Positions 9,744 through 19,846 of a stretch of DNA of 64,000 bases are shown here, one piece after another. Below the pieces are notes generated by a model. It made no database searches. It saw nothing but the letters and a program-made list of their open reading frames with translations, and had not been told where the DNA came from. Within the stretch, counting starts at the first letter, position 1. Each line of letters begins with the position of its first letter. The DNA lies in assembly GCA_900467685.1 (NCBI GenBank), contig UBQX01000022.1:1-64000 (forward strand), read 5' to 3'. Source of the DNA: Hyphomicrobiales bacterium. Lineage in GTDB: Bacteria; Pseudomonadota; Alphaproteobacteria; Rhizobiales; Rhizobiaceae. A program made the position numbers and the translations under genes.

Positions 9744-12209
9744 ATGCGGGCAGATTCGATGCCGAAGATCGACCTCGGCCAACTCTTCGATGAGGCGCCC
9801 AGTCCCTATGTCCTCCTGGACAGTTCCTTCACGATTGTCGGCATGAACAAGGCCTATCTGGCGGCGACCATGCGGGAGCGCCACGAAATTGTCGGCCGCA
9901 ACATCTTCGAAGCATTTCCCAGCGAGCCGGGCTCTGTTCCCGAGGAAATGCTCCGCCGCTCGTTGAGCACCGTCGTCGAGACGGGCGAGATGGATCATCT
10001 GCCGCTGATCCCATATCCGATCGCCGGGCGCGACGGATCCATCGAAGAGCGTTTCTGGAGCGCGACCCATACGCCGATCCGCAGCGAGGACGGGACCCTC
10101 TTTATCCTGCAGAACACCGTTGACGTCACCGAGCTTCAGCGGCTTCGCCATCGCGCGGACGGGCGCGATATCATCGTCGAACGCGCCATCATGGAGCGCG
10201 CCGGGAAGGTCGCGGGGCAGAATCTGCAGCTCTCCAAGGAGCGCGAATATCTGCGCACTCTCTTTTCCCAGGCGCCGAGCTTCATGGCCGTTCTGCGCGG
10301 TCCGAAGCACATTTTCGATCTTGCCAATCATGCCTATCTGGAAATCGTCGGGCGCTCGGACATTGTCGGCAAACCGCTAGCCGAGGCTCTTCCGGAGATC
10401 ATCGGACAGGGCTTCATCGATATTCTCGATCGCGTTTTCCAAACGGGGGAGCCCTTTGTGGCCGATGGCGCGCGCGTCATCCTGAACCGGGGGCCGGGCG
10501 GCGCGGGCGAAATTCGCTACCTCAATTTCGTCTACCAGCCGATCGTTTCGGGTAACAAGGTCGGTGGCATCTTCGTCCAGGGTTACGATGTCACGGAGCA
10601 GAAGCTTGCCCAGGCGCGGTTGGAGGAACTGACCGGCTCTCTCGAGGAGCGGGTGGAGGCGCGCACGCAGGAGCTTGCCCGCGTGCAGGACATGCTGCGC
10701 CAGTCGCAGAAAATGGATGCCATCGGCAACCTCGCCGGAGGCATTGCGCACGACTTCAACAATCTCCTGCAGGTCATCCAGGGAAGCCTGCAACTCCTTG
10801 GCAAGCGCCTGACAGATGAAAAGTCGCTGAGGCTTCTCGAAAATGCGATGATGGCTTCGACGCGTGGCGCGAAGCTGTCTTCGCAGCTTCTTGCCTTCGG
10901 CCGCAGGCAGCCGCTGGAGCCCAAGGTCATCAATCTCAGCAGACTTGTGCGTGATCTCGACGATCTGCTGCGCCGGAGTATCGGCGAAGGCATCGAGATC
11001 GAAACGATCGTGTCGGGCGGTCTGTGGAATACCCTGGCCGACACGACCAATGTCGAAACGGCGCTGCTGAACCTGGCGATCAACGCCCGCGATGCGATGG
11101 CCGGCCACGGCAAGCTGACGATCGAGCTTGGCAATGCCTATCTTGACGACGAATATACGCGCAAGGTGTTCGGCGTGAAGCCGGGTCAATATGTCATGCT
11201 GGCCATCACCGATACGGGAACGGGGATCCCGCCGGAAATCCTGGAAAAGGTGTTCGATCCGTTCTTCACGACCAAGGCCGAAGGCAAGGGGACGGGGCTT
11301 GGCCTCTCCATGGTCTACGGTTTCGTCAAGCAGTCAGGCGGACACATCAACATCTACTCCGAAGTCGGCAAGGGCACGACGGTGCGGATGTATCTGCCGC
11401 GCGCAAAGGCTGCCGAAGACGAGCTGCCGGTTCCTTCGACATCCGTCGTGGGCGGTCGCGAGACCATTCTTGTCGTGGAGGATGACGACGCGGTCCGCGA
11501 GACCGCGGCGGAGCTTCTGCGCGAGCTCGGTTATCAGGTGCTGCTGGCCCGCGACGGCCAGAGTGGCGTCGCCATTGTGGAAAGCGGCATCCCCTTCGAT
11601 CTGCTGTTTACCGACGTCGTCATGCCCGGCCCGGTCAAAAGCACGGCACTCGCGCAGATCGTGCAGACCACGCGGCCGGGAACGGCGGTGCTCTACAATT
11701 CCGGCTACACCGAGAACTCCATCGTGCATGACGGCAAGCTGGACACGGGGGTGAACTTCCTCGGCAAGCCCTACACGCGCGAACAGCTGGCGCGGAAGGT
11801 GCGGCAGGTTCTGGATGAGAAGCGGTCGCAGCCTGCTCCACCGCCCGCCAAGGCGATCAAGAAGGTTCTGCTGTGCGAGGACGAGCCGCTCATTCGCGTA
11901 TTCGTCGCCGATATGCTCGCCGATCTCGGCCATTCCGTCGTTGAAACCGGCACGGTCGCGCAATGTCTGGCCGCACTTGGCGAAGACATCGACATCCTCG
12001 TCTGCGATCTCCATCTGCCGGACGGGAGCGGTCTCGATCTGGCCGGAAACGCGCGCAAGCTCTTTCCCCAATTGCAGATCATTTTCGCCACGGGGGGAAA
12101 TGTCGAGGTCCCGTTCGCCGGAAGCGCAGTGGTCCGCAAGCCCTATGATGAAAAGGATCTTGCCCGCGCGATAGAAACCCTGGGTTCATTCCGGCAGGGA
12201 AAGAAATGA
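9744..12209 (+). CDS. Hybrid sensor histidine kinase: PAS-PAS-HisKA-HATPase-REC-REC
   Basis: This is an 821-residue soluble signalling kinase with no membrane helices. Two PAS domains (about 6-130 and 170-285) precede a coiled coil. The phospho-acceptor is H336 in GGIAHDFNN. The ATPase has the N box (NARDAM), DTGTGIP and GTGLGLSMV. The first receiver has phospho-site D624 (FTDVVMPG) and the KPY lysine. The second has D755 (VCDLHLPDG) and KPY. All key residues are intact, so a phosphorelay to an unlinked output is likely. No response regulator is adjacent. I used the ATG at 9744, preceded by AGGGAG; TTG 9708 and ATG 9759 are possible. Confidence 0.9.
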   Translation: MRADSMPKIDLGQLFDEAPSPYVLLDSSFTIVGMNKAYLAATMRERHEIVGRNIFEAFPSEPGSVPEEMLRRSLSTVVETGEMDHLPLIPYPIAGRDGSIEERFWSATHTPIRSEDGTLFILQNTVDVTELQRLRHRADGRDIIVERAIMERAGKVAGQNLQLSKEREYLRTLFSQAPSFMAVLRGPKHIFDLANHAYLEIVGRSDIVGKPLAEALPEIIGQGFIDILDRVFQTGEPFVADGARVILNRGPGGAGEIRYLNFVYQPIVSGNKVGGIFVQGYDVTEQKLAQARLEELTGSLEERVEARTQELARVQDMLRQSQKMDAIGNLAGGIAHDFNNLLQVIQGSLQLLGKRLTDEKSLRLLENAMMASTRGAKLSSQLLAFGRRQPLEPKVINLSRLVRDLDDLLRRSIGEGIEIETIVSGGLWNTLADTTNVETALLNLAINARDAMAGHGKLTIELGNAYLDDEYTRKVFGVKPGQYVMLAITDTGTGIPPEILEKVFDPFFTTKAEGKGTGLGLSMVYGFVKQSGGHINIYSEVGKGTTVRMYLPRAKAAEDELPVPSTSVVGGRETILVVEDDDAVRETAAELLRELGYQVLLARDGQSGVAIVESGIPFDLLFTDVVMPGPVKSTALAQIVQTTRPGTAVLYNSGYTENSIVHDGKLDTGVNFLGKPYTREQLARKVRQVLDEKRSQPAPPPAKAIKKVLLCEDEPLIRVFVADMLADLGHSVVETGTVAQCLAALGEDIDILVCDLHLPDGSGLDLAGNARKLFPQLQIIFATGGNVEVPFAGSAVVRKPYDEKDLARAIETLGSFRQGKK

Positions 12210-12552
12210 CCGATTCTGCGTGTGGTATGCGTAAGCCGGCCGGCGTGTTCTTGAGGAGCAGCATGAATTGGGCGTCCCGTTCGCCCAGGTCGTGAATCGG
12301 TTTGTTGCAGACGCGGCTTGAGCTTTTCTGTGATGTTCGAAGGCCGCTAACTTCGTTCGTTAAGCTTCGCGACGGTCACATTTCAGGTGGAGTTGACATT
12401 TAGGATCGGTGGCGTAGAGATAAAATTACTCAGGCCCGTAAACAAATCCGCATTAAGTCGCTGAAATCCCTCAAATCGATGGTGAGACAGACTGGTGCCG
12501 AAACCTGCATCCGGGTCATCATTCACATGCGCATGACAGGAATAGTCCGGCA
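12210..12552. other. Intergenic region upstream of the Rrf2 regulator
   Basis: These 343 bases lack a plausible gene. The first half is unremarkable. The second half becomes AT-richer and holds a TTGACA promoter element at 12393. I found no copy of the GTCTAT/ATAGAC dyad seen before cysP. Confidence 0.5.
12393..12420 (+). promoter_or_regulatory. Possible sigma-70 promoter for the Rrf2 gene
   Basis: TTGACA at 12393-12398 is a perfect -35 box. The best -10 candidate is TAGAGA (12415-12420) with a 16-base spacer, a weak match. It lies about 130 bases before the start codon. Confidence 0.35.
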
Positions 12553-13011
12553 ATGTTGTCGATGAAGGGTAAGTATGGGCTGAAAGCCCTGTTCCATCTG
12601 TCGGGGCTGCCGGCGGGCGAAGTGATCCAGTCGAGCGAGATTGCGACCGCCCACGGCATGTCGAAGAAGTTTCTCGATGCCATTCTTGCCGACTTGCGTA
12701 ACGGCGGTTTCGTCTATGCCAAGAAGGGCCGTTCGGGCGGCTACTGCCTGTCGCGTTCGGCCGACCAGATCATGGTTGGGCAGGCGCTGCGCGTGCTGGA
12801 CGGACCTCTCGCGCCGATTGCCTGCGCCAGCCGCACGGCCTATCACCGCTGTCAGGATTGCGCCGACGAGACGGTGTGCCCGGTGCGTCTCACCATGCTG
12901 GAAGTGCGCGAGGCTATTGCTTCCGTGCTTGACAACAAGTCGCTCACCGACATGCGCGAAATGGTCGAGCGCGAAGGCTCCGGTTTCGAGCACCTGCTCG
13001 ACGCATCTTAA
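12553..13011 (+). CDS. Rrf2-family transcriptional regulator
   Basis: This is a 152-residue DNA-binding regulator. The N-terminal winged helix reads MKGKYGLKALFHLS, then EIATAHGMSKKFLDAILADL and KKGRSGGYCLSR, the Rrf2 signature. The C-terminal part carries a cysteine cluster (ACASRTAYHRCQDC, then VCPVRL) similar in spacing to redox- or Fe-S-sensing family members such as IscR, RirA and CymR. It is convergent with the sulfate-uptake operon and ends 36 bases from it. A role as the sulfur-responsive regulator of that operon is inferred from position only. The ATG could be 12553 or 12562. Confidence 0.85.
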   Translation: MLSMKGKYGLKALFHLSGLPAGEVIQSSEIATAHGMSKKFLDAILADLRNGGFVYAKKGRSGGYCLSRSADQIMVGQALRVLDGPLAPIACASRTAYHRCQDCADETVCPVRLTMLEVREAIASVLDNKSLTDMREMVEREGSGFEHLLDAS

Positions 13012-13022
13012 GCGTTGAGTCA

Positions 13023-13047
13023 GCCGGGGTCGCCCCCGGCCACTTTC
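13023..13047. terminator. Hairpin between convergent rrf2 and cysA
   Basis: GCCGGGG (13023-13029) pairs with CCCCGGC (13034-13040) around a 4-base loop, in a 36-base gap between two convergent stop codons. There is no real T-run, so termination is only plausible. Confidence 0.4.
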
Positions 13048-14079
13048 TCAGAAGATCGCGAAACGATGAGGCAGGAAGCGGATCAGGCTACCCTGTTCCG
13101 CGGGCACTCCGAGCGGCAGCTCGATCTCCACCCGTTCGGCACCTTCACCCAGACCCGCGTCGATTTCCGCGATGCGCGCGCCGGCAAGGCGGCGCATGGA
13201 CACGATGCGGCCTTCGAAGGCCGGCCCGTCGTCCTGCAGGACGATATCGCGCGGGCGGAAGAAGATGTGCTTCTCGCCATTGCCGACACTCGTGCGCAGA
13301 CCGGTTGCGCCACCCTTGAAATTGACGTCACCGTTGGCGACCGTCACCGGCAGCCTGGCGCTGTCGCCGACGAAGGAGAAGACGAAGGCGGATTGCGGAC
13401 GATCATAGATGTCGTCCGCCGAGCCGACCTGTTCGATCTTGCCCTGGCTCATCACAACGACCCGGTCGGCAAGTTCCAACGCTTCCTCCTGGTCGTGGGT
13501 GACGAAAAGCGTGGTGTGGCCGGTGCGGTCATGGAACTCGCGCAGCCACTTGCGCAGGTCCTTGCGCACCTTGGCGTCGAGCGCGCCGAAGGGTTCGTCG
13601 AGCAGCAGGACGCGGGGTTCGATCGCCATGGCGCGGGCGAGCGCCACGCGCTGGCGCTGGCCGCCGGAAAGCTGGCCGGGATAGCGGCCCTCCATGCCGG
13701 AAAGCTGCACCATGTCGATCAGTTCCTCGACACGGCGGCGGATTTCCGCCTTGGGCGGGCGCGTTTCGGAACCGCGCACGCGCAGGCCGAAGGCGACATT
13801 GTCGAAGACGGTCATGTGCTTGAAAAGCGCGTAATGCTGGAAGACGAAGCCGACATTGCGCTCCTGCACGCTCTTCCACGAGGCATCTTCCTCGCCGAAG
13901 AGAATGCGGCCCTGGCTCGGATATTCGAGGCCGGCGACGAGGCGCAAGAGCGTCGTCTTGCCGGAGCCGGAGGGGCCGAGAAGCGCAATGAGTTCGCCGG
14001 AACGGATGTTCAGCGAAACATCGTGCAGGGCCGGGAAGTCGCCGAATTCCTTGCGGATCTTGTCGATGCGGATGTCCAT
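13048..14079 (-). CDS. cysA: Sulfate/thiosulfate ABC transporter ATPase CysA
   Basis: This is the ATP-hydrolysing subunit of the CysPTWA importer, 343 residues. Walker [10 protein letters not shown] lies near residues 35-43, with the signature [16 protein letters not shown], Walker [13 protein letters not shown] and H-loop [11 protein letters not shown]-terminal regulatory segment of TOBE type follows (FFRPRDIVL). It is the last gene of cysP-cysT-cysW-cysA and starts 10 bases after cysW. Confidence 0.95.
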   Translation of the reverse strand: MDIRIDKIRKEFGDFPALHDVSLNIRSGELIALLGPSGSGKTTLLRLVAGLEYPSQGRILFGEEDASWKSVQERNVGFVFQHYALFKHMTVFDNVAFGLRVRGSETRPPKAEIRRRVEELIDMVQLSGMEGRYPGQLSGGQRQRVALARAMAIEPRVLLLDEPFGALDAKVRKDLRKWLREFHDRTGHTTLFVTHDQEEALELADRVVVMSQGKIEQVGSADDIYDRPQSAFVFSFVGDSARLPVTVANGDVNFKGGATGLRTSVGNGEKHIFFRPRDIVLQDDGPAFEGRIVSMRRLAGARIAEIDAGLGEGAERVEIELPLGVPAEQGSLIRFLPHRFAIF

Positions 14080-14089
14080 GACTGTATTC

Positions 14090-14956
14090 CTATTTGTGCC
14101 GGCCGTTGCCGACCTCTGCGCCGAACTTCATTTCGAGCAGCGTGCGCAGGATAAGGGTGACGAGGGCGAGGGCGGCGAGCAGCGAGGCGACGGCAAAGGC
14201 GCTGTCGGTTGCATAGTCGTTATACAAGGCCTCGATATGCAGCGGCATGGTTTCGGTCTTGCCGCGCACATGGCCCGACACGACCGAGACGGCCCCGAAT
14301 TCGCCCATGGCGCGGGCGTTGCAGAGCAGGACCCCGTAAAGCAGCGCCCATTTGATGTTGGGCAGCGTCACCCGGATGAACGTCTGCCAGCCGGAGGCGC
14401 CGAGCGAAATCGCCGCTTCCTCGTCCGCCGTGCCTTGCGCCTGCATCAGCGGGATCAGTTCGCGCGCGATGAAGGGGAAGGTCACGAAGACGGTGGCAAG
14501 GAAGATGCCGGGGAAGGCGAAGATGATGGGGAAGCCCATCGCCTTCAGTTGCGGCCCAAGCCAGGTATCCGCGCCGAAGAGCAGGACATAGACGAGACCC
14601 GAAATGACCGGCGAGACCGAGAAGGGCAGGTCGATCAGCGTGGTCAGGAAGGTCTTGCCCTTGAACTCGAACTTGGCGATCGCCCAGGCGGCCGCGATGC
14701 CGAAAACGAGGTTGAAGGGCACGGCAAGCGCTGCGACGGAGAGCGTCAGCCAGATTGCCGATTGGGTGTCGTGTTCCGAAAGCGTGTCGACGAAGCTGCC
14801 CCAGCCCGCCACGACGACGCGTCCGACCACCGTTCCGAGCGGAACGACGAGGAAGAGCGCGAGGAAGAGGGCGCAGATGAGGATCAGCAGCCATCGGACA
14901 AAGGCAGGTTCGCTGACCGGATCGCGGCGGTTCGGGGTGGTGGATTGATCAGCCAT
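14090..14956 (-). CDS. cysW: Sulfate ABC transporter permease CysW
   Basis: This is an inner-membrane permease of 288 residues with about six helices. The ATPase-coupling EAA loop reads [22 protein letters not shown], and the CysW-typical [22 protein letters not shown] follows. The ATG at 14956 (MADQSTTPN) overlaps the end of cysT by 8 bases, which implies translational coupling; an upstream GTG-type extension has no support. Confidence 0.95.
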   Translation of the reverse strand: MADQSTTPNRRDPVSEPAFVRWLLILICALFLALFLVVPLGTVVGRVVVAGWGSFVDTLSEHDTQSAIWLTLSVAALAVPFNLVFGIAAAWAIAKFEFKGKTFLTTLIDLPFSVSPVISGLVYVLLFGADTWLGPQLKAMGFPIIFAFPGIFLATVFVTFPFIARELIPLMQAQGTADEEAAISLGASGWQTFIRVTLPNIKWALLYGVLLCNARAMGEFGAVSVVSGHVRGKTETMPLHIEALYNDYATDSAFAVASLLAALALVTLILRTLLEMKFGAEVGNGRHK

Positions 14957-15818
14957 GACCGAACCTCTTCTGGCTCCAGCTCTGGATGCCATTGATGACG
15001 AAGAGCATCAGGAAGGAAATGGCGAGCATGACGGCGGCAATGGCCGTTGCGCCGGCATAGTTGAACTCTTCCAGCTTGATGACGATGAGAAGGGGCGCGA
15101 TCTCCGACTTGAACGGCAGGTTGCCGGCAATGAAGATGACCGAGCCATATTCGCCCACGCCGCGGGCCAGCGCGAGCGCAAAGCCCGTGAGGATGGCCGG
15201 GATCAGCGGCGGAAGGACCACGAAGAAGATGGTCTGGAAGCGGTTCGCGCCGAGCGTGGCGGAGACCTCTTCCGTTTCGCGGCTGATCTCTTCCAGAACC
15301 GGCTGCACCGTGCGCACGACGAAGGGGAAGCCCACCGCGATCAGCGCCACGATGATGCCGAGCGGCGTGTACGCCACCTTGATGCCGAGTGGCGCGAGCC
15401 ATTCGCCGATCAGGCCTTTCGGCGAATAGACGGAGGTCAGCGCAATGCCGGCAACTGCGGTCGGCATGGCGAAGGGAAGATCGATCAGCGCATCGAAAAT
15501 GCGCCGGCCGTAAAAATCATACCGCACCAGAACCCAGGCTGTCAGCGTGCCGAAGACCGCGTTGGCGAGGGCGGCTGCAAGCGCGGTCAGGAAGCTGACC
15601 TTGAGGGCTGCGGCGACGCGGGGATCGGAAACCAGTTCATAAAGCCCGGCCGGTCCGAGAGCTGCCGCCCGCAGCGCCAGCGCTGCGAGCGGGATGAGGA
15701 CGATGAGGGTCAGCATGGTCAGGGCGAGCCCGAGCGACATTCCAAAGCCTGGAATGACGCTCGGGTGCTTCCACTGCCATCCTTGGGAGGATTTGGGGGA
15801 GGATTGCGCTAGTGCCAT
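14949..15818 (-). CDS. cysT: Sulfate ABC transporter permease CysT (CysU)
   Basis: This is the partner permease of CysW, 289 residues and six predicted helices. The motifs DLPFAMPTAVAGIALT, the coupling loop EVSATLGANRFQTIFFVVLP and LARGVGEYGSVIFIAGN are characteristic of CysT. The ATG at 15818 lies 3 bases from the cysP stop codon, so the genes form one tight operon. Confidence 0.95.
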   Translation of the reverse strand: MALAQSSPKSSQGWQWKHPSVIPGFGMSLGLALTMLTLIVLIPLAALALRAAALGPAGLYELVSDPRVAAALKVSFLTALAAALANAVFGTLTAWVLVRYDFYGRRIFDALIDLPFAMPTAVAGIALTSVYSPKGLIGEWLAPLGIKVAYTPLGIIVALIAVGFPFVVRTVQPVLEEISRETEEVSATLGANRFQTIFFVVLPPLIPAILTGFALALARGVGEYGSVIFIAGNLPFKSEIAPLLIVIKLEEFNYAGATAIAAVMLAISFLMLFVINGIQSWSQKRFGHG

Positions 15819-15821
15819 GGA

Positions 15822-16841
15822 TCACTTCGCCGCCTTGTAGAGCTGATCGAAGATGCCGCCGTCGCCGAAGAATTCGGGCTGCGCCTTCTTCCAGCCGCCG
15901 AAATCTTCAATCGTCGCGAGATCGATCTTGGCAAAGCGCGTGATGTCTGCCGGATCTGCCGCCGACGGATCGTTCGGGCGGTAATAGTTCTTGGCAATCA
16001 GCTTCTGGGCTTCCGGCGAATAGAGATATTCGAGATAAGCCTGAGCCACCTTGGTCGTGCCATGGGCATCCGCATTGCCCTTGACGAGGGCGACCGGCGG
16101 TTCCGCCTTGATCGAGACCGATGGCGAGACGATGTCGAAATTGTCAGCGCCCAGCTCGTCAAGCGCCAGATAGGCTTCGTTTTCCCAGGCAATGAGAACG
16201 TCGCCGAGACCGCGCTCGGCAAAGGTCTGCGTTGCGCCGCGCGCGCCGGTGTCGAGAACCGGAACATGCTGGAACAGCTTGCTGATGTAATCGCGGATCT
16301 TGGCGTCATCGCCGCCATAGGTCTTCTTGGCCCAGGCCCAGGCCGCCAGGAAGTTCCAGCGGGCGCCGCCGGAGGTCTTCGGGTTGGGCGTGATGACCTG
16401 GATGTCGTCCTTGATCAGGTCGTTCCAGTCCTTGATACCCTTCGGGTTGCCCTTGCGGACGAGGAAGACGATGGTGGACGTGTAGGGCGAGCTGTTCGCC
16501 GGCAGCAGCGCCTTCCAGTCGGCGGGGATCTTCTTGGTCTTTTCGGCAATGGCTTCGATGTCGGCCTCAAGCGCCAGCGTCACGACATCGGCTTCCAGAC
16601 CATCGATGACCGAGCGGGCCTGCTTGCCCGAGCCGCCATGCGACTGGTTGATCTTGATGTCTTCGCCACCCGTCGCCTTCCAGTGCTTCGAAAACAGCGC
16701 GTTGTACTGCTTGTAGAGTTCACGGGTCGGATCGTAGGAGACGTTGAGGATTTCCTGACCTGCGAAAGCCGGCAGGACCGGGCCTGCGGCAAGCGCAAGC
16801 GAAAGGACAACAAGTCCGGCTTTGAAAGATTTGAGAACCAT
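15822..16841 (-). CDS. cysP: Periplasmic sulfate-binding protein (Sbp/CysP)
   Basis: This is a 339-residue binding protein that delivers sulfate or thiosulfate to CysTWA. The signal peptide is [20 protein letters not shown], ending near AFAG. The family motifs are [54 protein letters not shown] and [13 protein letters not shown]. The ATG at 16841 has GGAGGTAGGC directly upstream; the in-frame ATG 16853 lies inside that ribosome-site region. Whether sulfate (Sbp) or thiosulfate (CysP) is preferred cannot be told from the sequence. Confidence 0.92.
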   Translation of the reverse strand: MVLKSFKAGLVVLSLALAAGPVLPAFAGQEILNVSYDPTRELYKQYNALFSKHWKATGGEDIKINQSHGGSGKQARSVIDGLEADVVTLALEADIEAIAEKTKKIPADWKALLPANSSPYTSTIVFLVRKGNPKGIKDWNDLIKDDIQVITPNPKTSGGARWNFLAAWAWAKKTYGGDDAKIRDYISKLFQHVPVLDTGARGATQTFAERGLGDVLIAWENEAYLALDELGADNFDIVSPSVSIKAEPPVALVKGNADAHGTTKVAQAYLEYLYSPEAQKLIAKNYYRPNDPSAADPADITRFAKIDLATIEDFGGWKKAQPEFFGDGGIFDQLYKAAK

Positions 16842-16869
16842 GCCTACCTCCATCGGGTTGATGCTTAAA

Positions 16870-16888
16870 GTCTATAAAAGAAATAGAC
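16870..16888. promoter_or_regulatory. Inverted-repeat operator in the cysP promoter
   Basis: GTCTAT (16870-16875) and ATAGAC (16883-16888) are separated by 7 bases, a perfect dyad. Read on the minus strand it sits between TTGACT and TAGACT, spaced 16, a likely -35/-10 pair of the sulfate operon. The position suits a repressor, and the linked Rrf2 protein is the obvious candidate. Confidence 0.5.
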
Positions 16889-17090
16889 GTAGTCAATTTG
16901 GAAATAGCCGAACGCAAAACTCGTTCCTTTGCGCATCCGCCGACGATGCGCTTGTTCCGGGAAGAGCGTGTTTGTTGGAATGAAGCCTGTGTGACTTTCC
17001 ATCTGCAGGGAAATATTCTTTCTGGCGTTGCCTCCTCCGAAGGGGGCGTTTATAGGGGGCACGCACGCCGAGCCATGCAAGGAGCCGCCT

Positions 17091-18863
17091 GTGCAGGTGC
17101 AGTCCCGAACAGCTTCAGGATATCTTTTGAGTCTTCGGGAGCGGCTTGTCCGGTTCCGGGAACTTTGGCTCCTGGGACTGGCCGCGCTTGCGGGTGTCTT
17201 CGCCGGCGCCGTGGTCACGGCCATGAGCTGGGTCACCACGCACGCCCACAGCATTCTCTTCCAGATCCCCGTCGATGAACGCCTCAGCAGTCAGGACGCA
17301 CTGGCTTCGCCATGGTTTGCGCTGGTTCCGGTCGCGGGTGGCGTCATCATGGCGATCCTGGCGGCGCTGTCGAAGCGATTGTTCACCCGCCCGCCGGTCG
17401 ACCCCATCGAGGCGAATGCGCTGCATGGCGGACGGATGTCCGTGCGCGAAAGCCTGATGGTCTCTCTACAGACCATGGTTTCGAGCAGTTATGGTGCGTC
17501 AGTCGGACTTGAGGCCGGCTATACGCAGGCGAGTTCCGGCATCGTCTCTCATGTGGCGGGCCGGCTGGGCCTGCGTCGGGCGGAGACCCGCACGCTTGTC
17601 GGCTGCGCGGCAGCCGGCGCCATTTCCGCTGCCTTCGGCGCGCCGTTGACCGGGGCCTTCTACGGCTTCGAGCTGATCATCGGGACTTACACCGTTTCGG
17701 CCGTCGCGCCGGTGATGACGGCGTCGCTGGCCGCGAGCCTGACCGCGAACTGGCTGGGCGCGGAGCAGAACCCGATCGAGATCGGGCTGACGCAGGCGAT
17801 GAGTGCTGCGGCGCTCGCACCCTATCTCTTTCTCGGCATCCTCGGGGCGCTTGCTGCCGTCACCGTGATGCAGCTGGTCACGGCAACGGAAAATCTCTTC
17901 CGCCTGTCACGCTGCCCGGTCTGGCTGCGGCCGGTCGTCGGAGGCGGGATTGTCGGCCTGCTTGGGCTGATCTCGCCGCATGTCCTTTCCTCGGGACACG
18001 GGGCGCTGCATCTCGATCTGGTCGGCGCCGCGACTTGGCAGTTCCTTGCCCTGCTGTTTGCGCTGAAGCTCCTGGCTTCCGCCGTCTCGCTGGGCTCGGG
18101 GTTCCGCGGCGGCCTGTTCTTTGCCTCGCTCTATCTGGGGGCGATCCTCGGCAAGTCGGTGGCGCTCGCTCTGGGCGAATTCGGGCTCGTTCACGGCCTC
18201 AGCCCGCTTTATGCGTCGCTGGTCGGCATGGCATCGCTGGCCGTGGGGGTTGTCGGAGGGCCGCTCACGATGTCCTTCCTCGTGCTGGAAACGACAAGGG
18301 ATCTCGGGATCACAGGTGCGGTTCTGGTCGCCTCCATAGTTTCGGCGGTGGTGGTGCGCGAAACCTTTGGCTATTCGTTCTCGACATGGCGCCTGCACCT
18401 GCGCGGCGAGACGATCCGCAGCGCGCATGATGTCGGCTGGATGCGCAACCTGACGGTCGGGCGGATGATGCGCCCCGATGTCAAGACCGCGCCTGAGACG
18501 CTGTCGCTCGCCGATTTCCGCAAGCAGTTTCCGCTGGGAGCCTCCCAGCGCGTCATCGCCGTCGACGGTAATGGAGGCTATGCCGGGATGGTGATCGTGG
18601 CGGATGCCTATGCGCCGGAAATCGACCAGTCAGGCAAGACAAGCGTAGCCGATCTCGCGCGCAACCGCGACACGATGCTGATGCCGTTCATGAATGCACG
18701 CGAGGCGGCGCAGACATTCCAGATCGCCTATGCAGAAGAGCTGGCCGTCGTCGACAGTCTGGCCAGCAAGAAGGTTCTCGGTCTTTTGACCGAGCAGCAT
18801 CTGCTGCGCCGCTATGCGGAAGAGCTGGACAAGGCGCGGCGGGATCTGACCGGCGAGCAATAG
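17091..18863 (+). CDS. CLC-family chloride channel or H+/anion antiporter with C-terminal CBS-like domain
   Basis: This is a 590-residue membrane protein with about 10-12 helices, followed by a soluble tail (about 440-590) with CBS-like features. CLC proteins move chloride or other anions. The gating-glutamate motif is altered: GREGPTVQ is replaced by GLEAGYTQ, keeping the glutamate. The GxFxP motif reads GGLFFASL, lacking the proline. The GSGIP motif is not recognisable. This is a divergent but recurrent proteobacterial branch. The GTG at 17091 is preceded by AAGGAG at 6 bases, better than any upstream start. Confidence 0.85.
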   Translation: MQVQSRTASGYLLSLRERLVRFRELWLLGLAALAGVFAGAVVTAMSWVTTHAHSILFQIPVDERLSSQDALASPWFALVPVAGGVIMAILAALSKRLFTRPPVDPIEANALHGGRMSVRESLMVSLQTMVSSSYGASVGLEAGYTQASSGIVSHVAGRLGLRRAETRTLVGCAAAGAISAAFGAPLTGAFYGFELIIGTYTVSAVAPVMTASLAASLTANWLGAEQNPIEIGLTQAMSAAALAPYLFLGILGALAAVTVMQLVTATENLFRLSRCPVWLRPVVGGGIVGLLGLISPHVLSSGHGALHLDLVGAATWQFLALLFALKLLASAVSLGSGFRGGLFFASLYLGAILGKSVALALGEFGLVHGLSPLYASLVGMASLAVGVVGGPLTMSFLVLETTRDLGITGAVLVASIVSAVVVRETFGYSFSTWRLHLRGETIRSAHDVGWMRNLTVGRMMRPDVKTAPETLSLADFRKQFPLGASQRVIAVDGNGGYAGMVIVADAYAPEIDQSGKTSVADLARNRDTMLMPFMNAREAAQTFQIAYAEELAVVDSLASKKVLGLLTEQHLLRRYAEELDKARRDLTGEQ

Positions 18864-18940
18864 AACACGGGGAGGAACATTCCCCCTTGCGGTGACGTTG
18901 TCTGTCGAGACAACAATGAACCGCGAGGAATGCCGCAGGC

Positions 18941-19846
18941 ATGCAGAACGGGCTACAGACTTTCGTCGATTACGCCAATATCGACTACCCGCGTCTCCAG
19001 GCGCTTTTGATCCAATACACGCTGTCGATTTTCGGGGCGATCGTTATCCTGATCGTCGGCTGGCTGTTGACCCAACTTCTGGGTCGATGGACCTATGCCG
19101 CGCTGTCGCGCGTGCGCGGACTGGACACGACGATCGCCGGCTTTGCCTCGAATTTCGTGCGCTACTTCCTGATGGTCATGGTCATCGTGATGGTGCTGGG
19201 GCAGTTCGGCGTCCAGACGGCATCCATCATCGCGGCTCTCGGCGCCGCCGGTCTTGCCATCGGCCTGGCGCTCCAGGGGACGCTCCAGAACATTGCCGCC
19301 GGCATCATGCTGCTCATTCTCAGGCCGTTCCGGGTGGGAGACTATATCGAGACCGGTGCGGTGTCGGGCATCGTCCAGTTCATCGGCATCTTCACCACCG
19401 AGTTCAAGACGCCGGAGGGGATGTATCGCGTCGCGCCGAACTCGCTGCTCTGGAACGTGCAGATCACCAATTTCAGCCGCATGCCGACCCGTCGCTACGA
19501 CTTCACGATCGGCATCGGCTATGAGGACGATATCGACAAGGCCTCAGACATCATGCTCGGCCTCGTCCGCGGCGACAAACGCGTCCTTGCCGATCCGCCT
19601 CCGGAAACCTTCGTCAACGCGCTGGCGGACAGTGCCGTGACAATCACACTGCGCTACTGGACGAGCTCGGCGGATTTCTGGCCAACAAGCCGCGACGTTA
19701 TCAAGAACACCAAGATTGCGTTCGACAAGGCCGGCATCAACATTCCTTTCCCGCAGGTGCAATATTCCGGCACCGTGGAAACGGTGCCCAAGGACCCGAA
19801 GTCTCAAGGACTCAGTTCGGGATCACCAGCACATCCGACGCGTTGA
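18941..19846 (+). CDS. Small-conductance mechanosensitive channel (MscS family)
   Basis: This is a 301-residue inner-membrane channel that opens under membrane tension to release solutes. There are three N-terminal helices. The pore helix GAAGLAIGLALQGTLQNIAAG and the beta domain RPFRVGDYIETGAVSGIVQFIG follow, then IGIGYEDDIDKA in the vestibule domain. The length is close to E. coli MscS (286). The last 35 bases overlap the 3' end of the convergent ABC ATPase gene. Confidence 0.93.
   Translation: MQNGLQTFVDYANIDYPRLQALLIQYTLSIFGAIVILIVGWLLTQLLGRWTYAALSRVRGLDTTIAGFASNFVRYFLMVMVIVMVLGQFGVQTASIIAALGAAGLAIGLALQGTLQNIAAGIMLLILRPFRVGDYIETGAVSGIVQFIGIFTTEFKTPEGMYRVAPNSLLWNVQITNFSRMPTRRYDFTIGIGYEDDIDKASDIMLGLVRGDKRVLADPPPETFVNALADSAVTITLRYWTSSADFWPTSRDVIKNTKIAFDKAGINIPFPQVQYSGTVETVPKDPKSQGLSSGSPAHPTR

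Noticed and set aside
17028-17090. Fluoride riboswitch upstream of the CLC gene
   Set aside because: The short leader lacks the conserved fluoride-riboswitch core and the protein lacks the CLC-F signature.
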